A stretch of 12,643 bases of DNA from NCBI GenBank assembly GCA_015494385.1, contig WGBJ01000479.1:1-12643 (forward strand), read 5' to 3'. Positions within the stretch are counted from its first letter, which is position 1, and each line of letters begins with the position of its first letter. Made by a program: the position numbers and the translations under genes. Source of the stretch: Marinosulfonomonas sp. Lineage in GTDB: Bacteria; Pseudomonadota; Alphaproteobacteria; Rhodobacterales; Rhodobacteraceae. Below the pieces are notes generated by a model that worked only from the letters and a program-made list of their open reading frames with translations, did not search any database and was not told the origin of the DNA. This document shows positions 6,578 to 12,643 of this stretch, piece by piece.

Positions 6578-7225
6578 ATGCCCTTTACACCCACTGATCA
6601 ATTCAACGCCGTGATCGCCGCCATTGATGCCGTAAACGCCGAAGACCCGCGCAAGATCGTGGTCGATGGCATCGAATACCCCTATGAAACAATCTATGCC
6701 GAGCGGATGACCGAAACGCTGGAGCGGATGTACCCCGATGCGTCCGAGCTGTTGCGCATCGCCGCCCGCGCCCAGCATATCCGCCGCTGGCAAATTCCGC
6801 GCGATACCTATCCGCGCAATCGCGAGGGCTATCAGAAATGGCGTCTGGAGATGCGCCAGCTGCATGCCGATCTGGTGGGCGATATTATGCGTGAAAACGG
6901 CTATAGCGACGAGGATATCGCGCTGGTCGGGTCTTACCTGCGCAAAGAGCGGCTGAAACGCGAGGCAGATTCGCAGGCGTTGGAAAATGTCGTGGATGTG
7001 GTGTTTCTGGCCTACTACTGGGACGAATTCGTCGAAAAGTTCCCGCATTATGATGACGACAAACTGATCGACATTGTTGGCAAAACCCTGCGCAAAATGT
7101 CCAGCCACGGGCATCAGGCCGCTTTGGCGCTGGATCTGCCGCCCAAAACCGCGAAAATCGTGATGGCAGCGGTTGAACGCGAGAAAGACACGCTGGCTGC
7201 AATGGCCGCACGCGAGGCACAGTAG
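6578..7225 (+). CDS. DUF4202 family protein, function unknown
   Basis: A 215-residue cytoplasmic protein matching the DUF4202 family as I know it. Landmarks in order are an N-terminal helix with AIDAVNAEDP (residues 15-24), YAERMTETL (40-48), the signature ARAQHIRRWQIPRDTYPRNR (63-82), GYQKWR (84-89), LHADLV (95-100), LENVVDVVFLAYYW (135-148) and the C-terminal KTLRKMSSHGHQAALALDL (169-187). His67, His96, His177 and His179 with nearby acidic residues suggest an all-helical metal-binding or HD-like fold; that is inference and no activity is known to me. The ATG at 6578 follows CAGGAGA (6564-6570) at good spacing; an in-frame ATG at 6536 lies over the candidate -10 and was rejected. There is a terminator before it and none after it, so its transcript could read into rplO. 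Confidence 0.82.
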   Translation: MPFTPTDQFNAVIAAIDAVNAEDPRKIVVDGIEYPYETIYAERMTETLERMYPDASELLRIAARAQHIRRWQIPRDTYPRNREGYQKWRLEMRQLHADLVGDIMRENGYSDEDIALVGSYLRKERLKREADSQALENVVDVVFLAYYWDEFVEKFPHYDDDKLIDIVGKTLRKMSSHGHQAALALDLPPKTAKIVMAAVEREKDTLAAMAAREAQ

Positions 7226-7232
7226 GTTTGGC

Positions 7233-7261
7233 TTGATCCTGCCGCCGCTTGGGTCTATACG
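7233..7261 (+). promoter_or_regulatory. Candidate sigma70-type promoter for rplO-secY-adk
   Basis: TTGATC (7233-7238, 4 of 6) is separated by 17 bp from TATACG (7256-7261, 4 of 6), eight bases after the preceding stop codon and about 94 bp before rplO. The spacer length and -10 hexamer equal those of the candidate promoter before rpmC. The following bases CGCCC form a GC-rich discriminator, as is typical of growth-rate-controlled ribosomal promoters. Position supports it, since rplO is cut off from the upstream ribosomal unit by two terminators. Confidence 0.55.
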
Positions 7262-7354
7262 CGCCCAGTGGCGAGTCCTTTCGTTACGAAATTCAACATT
7301 TAAGCCGTGGTTGGTCCTTTCGCTCGTGACCATATCCGGCAAGGAGAGAGCGAT

Positions 7355-7831
7355 ATGAAACTGAATGAACTGCGCGACAATCCCGGCGCAACAAAACCCC
7401 GCAAGCGTATCGGCCGTGGTCCCGGTTCGGGCACTGGTAAAACAGGTGGCCGTGGTATCAAAGGTCAGAAATCCCGTTCAGGTGTTGCGATCAAGGGTTT
7501 CGAGGGTGGCCAAATGCCCCTCTACCAACGTCTGCCAAAGCGTGGCTTCAACAGCCGTAACCGCAAAAGCTATGCCGTTGTGAACCTGAACATCCTGCAG
7601 AAATTCATCGACGCCAAGAAACTGGACGCCAAAAAGGCGATCACAGAAGAAGCCCTGCTGGAAGCCGGCGTTGTGCGCCGCATTCTGGACGGTGTGCGTA
7701 TCCTTGCCAAAGGCGAGATCACTTCCAAGGTAAATCTGGAAGTAACCGGCGCATCCAAGGCTGCAATCGAGGCGGTTGAAAAGGCTGGCGGCAAGCTGAC
7801 GGTCAAATCTACGGCAGCGGCAGCAGAATAA
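7355..7831 (+). CDS. rplO: 50S ribosomal protein L15
   Basis: L15 is a late-assembly large-subunit protein that spreads an extended N-terminal arm through 23S rRNA. The product is 158 residues, within family range. The Gly/Arg-rich arm is evident: [20 protein letters not shown], then [20 protein letters not shown] and [20 protein letters not shown]. The globular C-terminal part ends with the conserved [18 protein letters not shown]. The ATG at 7355 is preceded by AAGGAGA (7341-7347); an upstream in-frame ATG at 7307 would place unrelated residues ahead of the conserved start. Normally rplO follows rpmD directly; here it heads its own unit with a leader of roughly 85 bases that contains a repeated GTCCTTTCG (7275-7283 and 7314-7322). 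Confidence 0.98.
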   Translation: MKLNELRDNPGATKPRKRIGRGPGSGTGKTGGRGIKGQKSRSGVAIKGFEGGQMPLYQRLPKRGFNSRNRKSYAVVNLNILQKFIDAKKLDAKKAITEEALLEAGVVRRILDGVRILAKGEITSKVNLEVTGASKAAIEAVEKAGGKLTVKSTAAAAE

Positions 7832-7878
7832 GCCTTGTGAGCAGGCCTGTGTCTGCTTACATAGAATTAAGTTTTCCA

Positions 7879-7918
7879 AGCGCCGCCAACCGGAGAACGG
7901 TTTGGCGGCGCTTTCATT
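7879..7918 (+). terminator. Strong hairpin between rplO and secY (attenuator-like)
   Basis: A 14-bp GC-rich stem pairs 7879-7892 with 7898-7912, with one bulged T on the 3' side and a GAGAA loop. The following sequence, TTCATT, is only modestly T-rich, so termination would be partial. It sits between two genes that are otherwise cotranscribed, so it may lower secY-adk output relative to rplO or stabilise the rplO mRNA. A second weaker hairpin (7837-7844 with 7853-7860) precedes it. Confidence 0.6.
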
Positions 7919-7934
7919 AACAACGAGGCCCTAA

Positions 7935-9290
7935 ATGGCATCTGCAGCAGAGCAAATGGCAGCGAACATGAGCTGGAGCGCCTTCGGTAAGGCGGGCGAG
8001 CTACGCAGCCGTATCCTATTCACCATCGGATTGCTGATGGTTTACCGTCTTGGCACCTTTATTCCCGTCCCCGGGATTGACGGCGCCGCACTGCGGGAAT
8101 TCATGGACGGGGCCGCCGCCGGCCTTGGGGGCATCTTGCAGATGTTCACGGGTGGTGCGCTTGGCCGGATGGGTATCTTTGCCCTCGGGATCATGCCCTA
8201 CATTTCGGCTTCGATCATTGTTCAGCTGTTGTCGGCCATGTGGCCGCCGCTGGAACAGTTGAAGAAAGAAGGCGAACAGGGCCGCAAGAAGATTAACCAA
8301 TACACCCGTTACGGCACTGTGTTGCTGGCGACATTCCAGGCCTATGGTCTGGCGAAATCGCTGGAAGCCGGTGATCTGGTGACAAACCCGGGTCTGTATT
8401 TCGAAGCCGCAACCGTGATTACGCTGGTTGGTGGCACCATGTTCCTGATGTGGCTGGGTGAACAGATCACCGCACGCGGTATCGGCAACGGTATTTCGCT
8501 GATCATCTTTGTCGGTATTGTTGCCGAAATCCCGGCAGCCCTTGCACAGTTTCTGGCGCAGGGCCGTTCGGGCACAATTAGCCCCGGCGTGATTGTTGCG
8601 GTGATTGTGATGGTGGTCGCGGTGATTGCCTTTGTGGTGTTCATGGAGCGCGCCTTGCGCAAGATCCATATCCAGTATCCGCGGCGTCAGGTTGGCATGA
8701 AGGTTTATGACGGCAGCAACTCGCACCTGCCCGTCAAGGTAAACCCCGCCGGCGTGATCCCCGCGATTTTCGCATCCTCGCTGCTGCTGTTGCCAACAAC
8801 GATTGCAACATTTTCGGGCCAGCAAACCGGCCCGTTGATGTCGACCATTCTGGCCTACTTTGGCCCCGGCCAGCCGCTGTATCTGTTGTTCTTTACGGCC
8901 ATGATCGTTTTCTTCACGTTCTTCTATACCTACAACGTGGCGTTCAAAGTGGACGATGTTGCCGACAACCTGAAAAACCAGAACGGCTTTATCCCCGGTA
9001 TCCGTCCGGGCAAAAAGACAGCCGAGTATCTGAATTATGTGGTCACCCGCCTGCTGGTTCTTGGTTCGGCTTATCTGGCGGCGGTTGCGCTATTGCCTGA
9101 AATCCTGCGCAGCCAGTTTTCCATTCCGTTTTACTTTGGCGGGACATCGGTTCTGATTGTGGTTTCGGTAACGATGGACACAATCCAGCAGGTGCAGTCG
9201 CATATGTTGGCCCATCAGTACGAAGGCCTGATCGAAAAATCTCAACTGCGTGGCAAAAAGCGCCGCAAAAGATCCTCGGGTAGAAAATGA
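7935..9290 (+). CDS. secY: Protein translocase channel subunit SecY
   Basis: SecY is the channel of the SecYEG translocon in the inner membrane, passing secreted proteins with SecA and inserting membrane proteins from ribosomes. The 451-residue product has ten predicted membrane segments. The first is around residues 27-46, followed by the plug/TM2 region [20 protein letters not shown] (73-92). Then come the signature [18 protein letters not shown] (174-191), [15 protein letters not shown] (270-284), the cytosolic loop [16 protein letters not shown] (351-366) used by SecA and ribosomes, and [18 protein letters not shown] (399-416). The C terminus is strongly basic. The ATG follows GAGG (7925-7928) with 6-base spacing. 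Its last four bases overlap the adk start (ATGA). No rpmJ follows, unlike E. coli. Confidence 0.98.
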   Translation: MASAAEQMAANMSWSAFGKAGELRSRILFTIGLLMVYRLGTFIPVPGIDGAALREFMDGAAAGLGGILQMFTGGALGRMGIFALGIMPYISASIIVQLLSAMWPPLEQLKKEGEQGRKKINQYTRYGTVLLATFQAYGLAKSLEAGDLVTNPGLYFEAATVITLVGGTMFLMWLGEQITARGIGNGISLIIFVGIVAEIPAALAQFLAQGRSGTISPGVIVAVIVMVVAVIAFVVFMERALRKIHIQYPRRQVGMKVYDGSNSHLPVKVNPAGVIPAIFASSLLLLPTTIATFSGQQTGPLMSTILAYFGPGQPLYLLFFTAMIVFFTFFYTYNVAFKVDDVADNLKNQNGFIPGIRPGKKTAEYLNYVVTRLLVLGSAYLAAVALLPEILRSQFSIPFYFGGTSVLIVVSVTMDTIQQVQSHMLAHQYEGLIEKSQLRGKKRRKRSSGRK

Positions 9291-9928
9291 ATATCATCCT
9301 CTTAGGGCCACCGGGTGCCGGCAAAGGCACACAAGCACGACGTCTGGTAGAAGAACGCGGCATGATCCAACTGTCCACTGGTGACATGCTGCGCGAAGCC
9401 AAGGACAGCGGTACCGAAATGGGCGAACGTGTTGCCAAGGTTATGGCAGCAGGCGAGTTGGTTACCGATGAAATCGTGATCGGCCTGATCGAGGAAAAGC
9501 TGAAGGGTGACAACGGCGGCGGCTTCATTTTTGACGGCTTCCCGCGCACATTGGCACAGGCCGATGCGCTGGGGGACTTGCTGGAAAAATACGGCAAGAC
9601 ACTGGATGCCGTGATTGAAATGCGGGTGGATGACGACGCACTGGTGCGCCGGATCACGGGCCGTTTCACATGCGGCAACTGCGGCGAGGTTTACCACGAC
9701 GAAACCAAGCGCCCCAAGGTTGACGGTGTTTGCGATGTTTGTGGCAAAAGCGACATGAAACGCCGCGCCGATGACAACGAGGAAGCCTTGCGCACACGGC
9801 TGATGGAATACTACAAAAAGACATCTCCGCTGATCGGATACTACTATGCCAAAGGCAAGTTGCGGTCGGTAAACGGGCTGGGTGAAATCGACGAAGTGGC
9901 GGCATCTATCGCCAAGGCGTTGGGATAA
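9287..9928 (+). CDS. adk: Adenylate kinase, long form with four-Cys lid
   Basis: Adk catalyses ATP + AMP <-> 2 ADP in the cytoplasm and sets the adenylate balance. The 213-residue product has the P-loop GPPGAGKGT (residues 7-15), the AMP-site segment LSTGDMLRE, the FDGFPRT motif, and the lid arginines in RRITGR. The lid is the long form and carries two Cys pairs: Cys129 and Cys132, then Cys149 and Cys152, a zinc-binding arrangement that E. coli Adk lacks but which is known in other bacteria, including a Rhodobacteraceae relative (Paracoccus). The ATG lies inside the secY stop (ATGA overlap), so translation is probably coupled to secY. No clear terminator follows; the promoter for rpsM starts 13 bp after the stop. 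Confidence 0.98.
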   Translation: MNIILLGPPGAGKGTQARRLVEERGMIQLSTGDMLREAKDSGTEMGERVAKVMAAGELVTDEIVIGLIEEKLKGDNGGGFIFDGFPRTLAQADALGDLLEKYGKTLDAVIEMRVDDDALVRRITGRFTCGNCGEVYHDETKRPKVDGVCDVCGKSDMKRRADDNEEALRTRLMEYYKKTSPLIGYYYAKGKLRSVNGLGEIDEVAASIAKALG

Positions 9929-9941
9929 GTCGTAACATCTC

Positions 9942-9970
9942 TTGACGCACCGCTAAAAACGCCATAGATC
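9942..9970 (+). promoter_or_regulatory. Candidate sigma70-type promoter of the alpha operon
   Basis: TTGACG (9942-9947, 5 of 6) is followed after 17 bp by TAGATC (9965-9970, 3 of 6), 187 bp before the rpsM start. The strong -35 and weak -10 without a final T match the pattern of the other two candidate promoters here. The region is bracketed by an inverted repeat, TCTCTTG (9938-9944) with CAAGAGA (9982-9988), and by a direct repeat ACATCTC (9935-9941 and 9974-9980). Confidence 0.5.
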
Positions 9971-10043
9971 ACGACATCTCGCAAGAGAATCAACATGCTT
10001 AACCGGGCGACGGTCCGCTTTGCATAAAACTGAATTCAGCGTC

Positions 10044-10105
10044 AGCCCGCAAGGTTAATCCCTTCGGGCTTTGGTTGTGAAAAAAGGCTCTGGGATTACG
10101 GAGCC
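10044..10105 (+). promoter_or_regulatory. Structured leader upstream of rpsM (two hairpins)
   Basis: Hairpin one pairs AGCCCG (10044-10049) with CGGGCT (10065-10070) and AAGG (10051-10054) with CCTT (10061-10064), with one bulged C and a loop TTAATC. Hairpin two pairs GGCTC (10086-10090) with GAGCC (10101-10105), 24 bases before the GTG start. The first is followed by TTGGTTGTG, too poor in T for a convincing terminator. They may be an mRNA leader used for feedback or 5'-end stability. In E. coli the leader binds S4, but rpsD is not in this cluster, so the ligand cannot be assigned. Confidence 0.45.
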
Positions 10106-10128
10106 GCAACGAAAAAGGAAAACGACAC

Positions 10129-10497
10129 GTGGCACGTATTGCCGGCGTAAATATCCCGACCCATAAACGGGTCCCGATCGCCCTGACTTATATCACCGGA
10201 ATTGGTAACACGACCGCCAAGGCCATCTGTGAAGCCGTTAAAATCGACGAAACCCGTCGCGTTAACGAGCTGTCGGATGCCGAGGTTCTGGCCATCCGCG
10301 AATACATCGACGCCAACCTGACTGTTGAAGGTGACCTGCGTCGCGAAGTTCAAATGAACATCAAGCGTCTGATGGACCTTGGCTGCTACCGCGGCCTGCG
10401 TCATCGTCGCAACCTTCCTGTACGCGGTCAGCGTACCCACACCAACGCTCGTACTCGCAAAGGCCCTGCAAAGGCCATTGCCGGTAAGAAGAAATAG
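10129..10497 (+). CDS. rpsM: 30S ribosomal protein S13 (GTG start)
   Basis: S13 sits at the top of the small-subunit head and forms intersubunit bridges with L5 and contacts to P-site tRNA. The 122-residue product begins [20 protein letters not shown], has the helix-turn-helix-like [16 protein letters not shown], and ends with the conserved basic [20 protein letters not shown] and [10 protein letters not shown]. The start is GTG at 10129, since conserved residues begin immediately after it and AAGGA (10115-10119) has correct spacing; no ATG fits. It is the first gene of the alpha operon. A long 200-bp gap with promoter-like and hairpin sequences precedes it. Confidence 0.98.
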   Translation: MARIAGVNIPTHKRVPIALTYITGIGNTTAKAICEAVKIDETRRVNELSDAEVLAIREYIDANLTVEGDLRREVQMNIKRLMDLGCYRGLRHRRNLPVRGQRTHTNARTRKGPAKAIAGKKK

Positions 10498-10510
10498 GAG
10501 GGTTTGATCA

Positions 10511-10900
10511 ATGGCACGCGATAAAACACGCACGAAGCGCAAAGAGCGCAAGAACATTGCATCCGGCGTTGCACACGTTAACTCGTCGTTCAACAACACC
10601 AAGATCCTGATCTCGGACGTTCAGGGCAATGCGATTGCATGGTCCTCGGCTGGCACAATGGGGTTCAAAGGGTCGCGCAAATCGACACCTTACGCCGCAC
10701 AGATGGCTGCCGAAGATGCTGGCAAAAAAGCACAGGAACACGGCGTTAAGACGCTGGAAGTCGAAGTTCAGGGTCCCGGTTCGGGTCGTGAATCGGCACT
10801 TCGCGCTTTGGCTGCACTGGGTCTGAACATCACTTCGATCCGTGATGTAACCCCGATTGCCCACAACGGCTGTCGGCCTCCTAAGCGCCGCCGCGTTTAG
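10511..10900 (+). CDS. rpsK: 30S ribosomal protein S11
   Basis: S11 is in the platform of the small subunit near the mRNA exit and E site. The product is 129 residues. Family features are the basic N terminus, [73 protein letters not shown] and the C-terminal [18 protein letters not shown] (10496-10501), overlapping the rpsM stop, is a strong Shine-Dalgarno. In E. coli rpsD (S4) comes next; here rpoA follows after 113 bp, the usual alphaproteobacterial arrangement. Confidence 0.98.
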   Translation: MARDKTRTKRKERKNIASGVAHVNSSFNNTKILISDVQGNAIAWSSAGTMGFKGSRKSTPYAAQMAAEDAGKKAQEHGVKTLEVEVQGPGSGRESALRALAALGLNITSIRDVTPIAHNGCRPPKRRRV

Positions 10901-10917
10901 TTATTATTTCTACGCTC

Positions 10918-10940
10918 GGGCCACCGGTTTTCGGTGGTCC
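10918..10940 (+). repeat. Hairpin after rpsK
   Basis: A 9-bp stem (one G-U pair) forms between 10918-10926 (GGGCCACCG) and 10932-10940 (CGGTGGTCC) with a GTTTT loop, 18 bases after the rpsK stop. A T-run (10951-10955) appears only ten bases after the stem, too far for a standard terminator. It may be a degraded or partial terminator, or an RNA 3'-end-stabilising element. Confidence 0.55.
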
Positions 10941-10964
10941 GGGTTCGTCATTTTTACCTCGGGC

Positions 10965-10994
10965 GTTTTCGGACTTGGGACATGATCCGAAAAC
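10965..10994 (+). repeat. Hairpin just before the rpoA ribosome binding site
   Basis: A perfect 9-bp inverted repeat, GTTTTCGGA (10965-10973) with TCCGAAAAC (10986-10994), has a 12-base loop and ends six bases before the GGAGG of rpoA (11001-11005). As RNA it would lie next to the rpoA initiation region. Its core with GGACATGATCCGAAAA resembles, from memory, palindromic intergenic elements common in alphaproteobacteria; this was not checked by search. Confidence 0.55.
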
Positions 10995-11013
10995 TTGAAT
11001 GGAGGCGACACAC

Positions 11014-12030
11014 ATGATCCACAAAAACTGGCAAGAACTGATTAAACCGACGCAATTGGTGGTAACACCGGGCGCGAACCCTGCAACGCAGGCCACGGTT
11101 GTAGCCGAACCGCTGGAACGCGGCTTTGGTCTGACGATGGGCAACGCGCTGCGTCGCGTGCTGATGTCGAGCCTGCAAGGCGCGGCTATCACCAGCGTCC
11201 AGATTGACAATGTATTGCACGAATTTTCGACCGTTGCAGGTGTGCGTGAAGACGTCACCGACATCGTGTTGAACCTGAAAGGCGTTGCCCTGTCGATGGA
11301 AGTCGAAGGGCCCAAGCGCCTGTCGATTTCGGCCAAAGGCCCGATGGTTGTCACCGCTGGTGACATCTCGGAAAGCGCTGGCATTGAAATCCTGAACAAG
11401 GACCACGTTATCTGTCAGCTAGACGATGGCGCCGATCTGTTCATGGAACTGACCGTCAACACCGGCAAAGGCTATGTCGCTGCCGATAAAAACCGTCCCG
11501 AAGACGCGCCCATCGGCCTGCTGCCGATCGATGCGATCTATTCGCCGGTTAAAAAGGTTGCCTATGACGTTCAGCCGACCCGCGAAGGTCAGGTTCTGGA
11601 CTATGACAAACTGACGTTGAAACTGGAAACGGACGGCTCGATCACACCCGAAGATGCCGTGGCTTTTGCCGCGCGTATCCTTCAGGACCAGCTGTCGATT
11701 TTCGTGAACTTCGACGAACCGGAAGCCGCCAGCCGTCAGGAAGAAGACGACGGTCTGGAATTCAACCCGCTGCTGTTGAAGAAAGTGGACGAGTTGGAAC
11801 TGTCGGTCCGTTCGGCAAACTGCCTGAAGAACGACAACATCGTTTACATCGGCGATCTGATCCAGAAAACCGAAGCAGAAATGCTGCGCACCCCGAACTT
11901 TGGCCGCAAATCTTTGAACGAGATCAAAGAAGTGCTGTCGGGCATGGGTCTGCATCTGGGTATGGACGTCGAAGACTGGCCACCAGAGAACATCGAAGAT
12001 CTGGCGAAGAAATTCGAAGACCAGTTTTAA
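11014..12030 (+). CDS. rpoA: RNA polymerase alpha subunit
   Basis: The alpha subunit dimer is the scaffold for RNA polymerase assembly, and its C-terminal domain binds UP elements and activators. The product is 338 residues, as expected for Rhodobacteraceae. The N-terminal assembly domain contains [20 protein letters not shown] and [20 protein letters not shown]; an acidic linker (about residues 235-250, SRQEEDDG) leads to the C-terminal domain with [36 protein letters not shown] and WPPENIEDL. Arg266 corresponds to E. coli Arg265, the key DNA-contact residue, and is retained. The ATG at 11014 is 8 bases after GGAGG (11001-11005); an ATG at 10999 overlaps that site and was rejected. It lies between rpsK and rplQ, each separated by hairpin-bearing gaps. 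Confidence 0.98.
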   Translation: MIHKNWQELIKPTQLVVTPGANPATQATVVAEPLERGFGLTMGNALRRVLMSSLQGAAITSVQIDNVLHEFSTVAGVREDVTDIVLNLKGVALSMEVEGPKRLSISAKGPMVVTAGDISESAGIEILNKDHVICQLDDGADLFMELTVNTGKGYVAADKNRPEDAPIGLLPIDAIYSPVKKVAYDVQPTREGQVLDYDKLTLKLETDGSITPEDAVAFAARILQDQLSIFVNFDEPEAASRQEEDDGLEFNPLLLKKVDELELSVRSANCLKNDNIVYIGDLIQKTEAEMLRTPNFGRKSLNEIKEVLSGMGLHLGMDVEDWPPENIEDLAKKFEDQF

Positions 12031-12039
12031 CGGGTCTTC

Positions 12040-12062
12040 GACCCCGCACCCGATGCGGGGTC
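12040..12062 (+). repeat. Terminator-like hairpin after rpoA without T-run
   Basis: A perfect 9-bp GC-rich stem, GACCCCGCA (12040-12048) with TGCGGGGTC (12054-12062), has a 5-base loop and begins ten bases after the rpoA stop. The sequence after it (TGCTGCC) has no T tract. It looks like the stem of a terminator whose T-run is lost, which would let transcription pass into rplQ while protecting the rpoA mRNA end. Confidence 0.6.
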
Positions 12063-12093
12063 TGCTGCCATAACGGTGGCTTAAATCAAAGAA

Positions 12094-12145
12094 GTTATCC
12101 CGTATCGAGCGCGGGATGACTTCGTCAATGCCCGCAGCTTGCGGG
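12094..12145 (+). repeat. Two further hairpins in the rpoA-rplQ gap
   Basis: One stem pairs 12094-12102 (GTTATCCCG) with 12112-12120 (CGGGATGAC), 9 bp with one G-U pair. A second pairs CCCGCA (12131-12136) with TGCGGG (12140-12145) around a 3-base loop. With the hairpin at 12040-12062 they fill much of the 201-bp gap. I see no convincing promoter here; TATAAA at 12206-12211 has no matching -35. Confidence 0.5.
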
Positions 12146-12231
12146 GAAAACCGGGCAATACCGCCCCAAGGAGAGCCGCCCACACGCATGGGAGGCCAGA
12201 CAAAGTATAAACCTGTAGAAGGACTGAAAAG

Positions 12232-12643
12232 ATGCGCCACGCGAGAGGCTACCGCCGCCTGAACCGTACTCACGAACACCGTAAGGCATTGTTTGCCAAT
12301 ATGGCGGGTTCGCTGATTGAACACGAACAAATCAAAACCACCCTGCCCAAAGCCAAAGAGCTGCGCCGCATCGTGGAAAAGCTGATCACACTGGGCAAGC
12401 GCGGCGACCTGCACGCCCGCCGTCAGGCTGCAAGCCGCCTGAAAGAAGATCAGTATGTTGCCAAACTGTTTGACGTGCTTGGCCCCCGCTACAAAGACCG
12501 CAACGGCGGTTATGTGCGCGTGCTGAAGGCCGGCTACCGTTATGGTGATATGGCGCCGATGGCGATCATCGAATTCGTTGACCGCGATGTTTCGGCCAAA
12601 GGGGCTGCCGACAAAGCGCGCCTTGCAGCTGAAGAAGCTTCTG
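12232..12643 (+). CDS. rplQ: 50S ribosomal protein L17 (3' end outside window)
   Basis: L17 is a large-subunit protein near the tunnel exit, facing the nascent-chain side. Translation from the ATG at 12232 gives 137 codons open to the window edge; no stop is reached, but the family in Rhodobacterales is only slightly longer, so almost the whole gene is present. Family features are [59 protein letters not shown] and the C-terminal [20 protein letters not shown] with [14 protein letters not shown] (12219-12223) is the ribosome binding site. It follows rpoA as the last gene of the alpha operon, after an unusually long 201-bp gap. Confidence 0.97.
   Translation, partial: MRHARGYRRLNRTHEHRKALFANMAGSLIEHEQIKTTLPKAKELRRIVEKLITLGKRGDLHARRQAASRLKEDQYVAKLFDVLGPRYKDRNGGYVRVLKAGYRYGDMAPMAIIEFVDRDVSAKGAADKARLAAEEAS

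Noticed and set aside
7275..7322. Direct repeat GTCCTTTCG in the rplO leader
   Set aside because: Nine bases repeated once 39 bp apart is within chance for this length; noted in the rplO entry only.
8016..8825. Minus-strand open frame of 269 codons opposite secY
   Set aside because: The sequence is rich in His, Gln and Asn, as expected from the reverse complement of a membrane-protein gene; no ribosome binding site or known domain.
12188..12262. Small frame starting [12 protein letters not shown] in the rpoA-rplQ gap
   Set aside because: It is 24 codons, out of frame with rplQ and runs into it, with no family resemblance.
11419..12414. Minus-strand open frame of 331 codons opposite rpoA and rplQ
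   Set aside because: It covers two conserved genes on the other strand and runs through the hairpin gap; composition is that of an antisense shadow.
1..12643. An unknown defence, mobile or biosynthetic system
   Set aside because: All genes but two are core ribosomal, secretion, polymerase or adenylate kinase genes on one strand; there are no integrases, transposases, phage genes or CRISPR-like arrays.

Overview
The window is a ribosomal-protein supercluster from an alphaproteobacterium, most likely a Rhodobacterales / Rhodobacteraceae (roseobacter-type) genome. This rests on the character of the L22, S3, S5, SecY and RpoA proteins, a moderately high GC content, adk directly after secY, and the lack of rpsD between rpsK and rpoA. 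All supported genes are on the + strand. No RNA gene, insertion sequence, CRISPR array or phage gene is visible, and I see no unknown multi-gene system. The unusual content lies in the gaps and in two genes that interrupt the ribosomal order.

Layout. Region 1 (1-1476) is the end of the S10 operon: rplV (5' end outside the window), rpsC, rplP. A 193-bp gap follows, with two GC-rich hairpins, one a good intrinsic terminator, and then a promoter-like sequence. Region 2 (1670-5857) is rpmC, rpsQ, rplN, rplX, rplE, rpsN, rpsH, rplF, rplR, rpsE, rpmD, tightly packed (overlaps or 1-19 bp gaps, except 76 bp before rplN) and closed by a strong terminator. Region 3 (about 5858-7225) holds two non-ribosomal genes, a DUF3461-like and a DUF4202-like protein, each apparently a separate unit; they split the normally continuous rpmD-rplO junction. 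Region 4 (7226-9928) is a promoter-like sequence, rplO, a strong hairpin, then secY and adk overlapping by 4 bp. Region 5 (9929-12643) is the alpha operon: a promoter-like sequence and structured leader, rpsM (GTG start), rpsK, a gap with two hairpins, rpoA, a 201-bp gap with three hairpins, and rplQ (3' end outside the window).

How it works together. The ribosomal proteins serve both subunits. SecY is the membrane channel for secreted and membrane proteins made by those ribosomes, Adk balances adenine nucleotides, and RpoA is the scaffold of RNA polymerase. The long classical operons appear divided here into at least four units with their own promoters. The three candidate promoters have a 17-bp spacer and all lack T at the last position of the -10 hexamer, a property reported as widespread in Rhodobacter sphaeroides and linked to the activator CarD.
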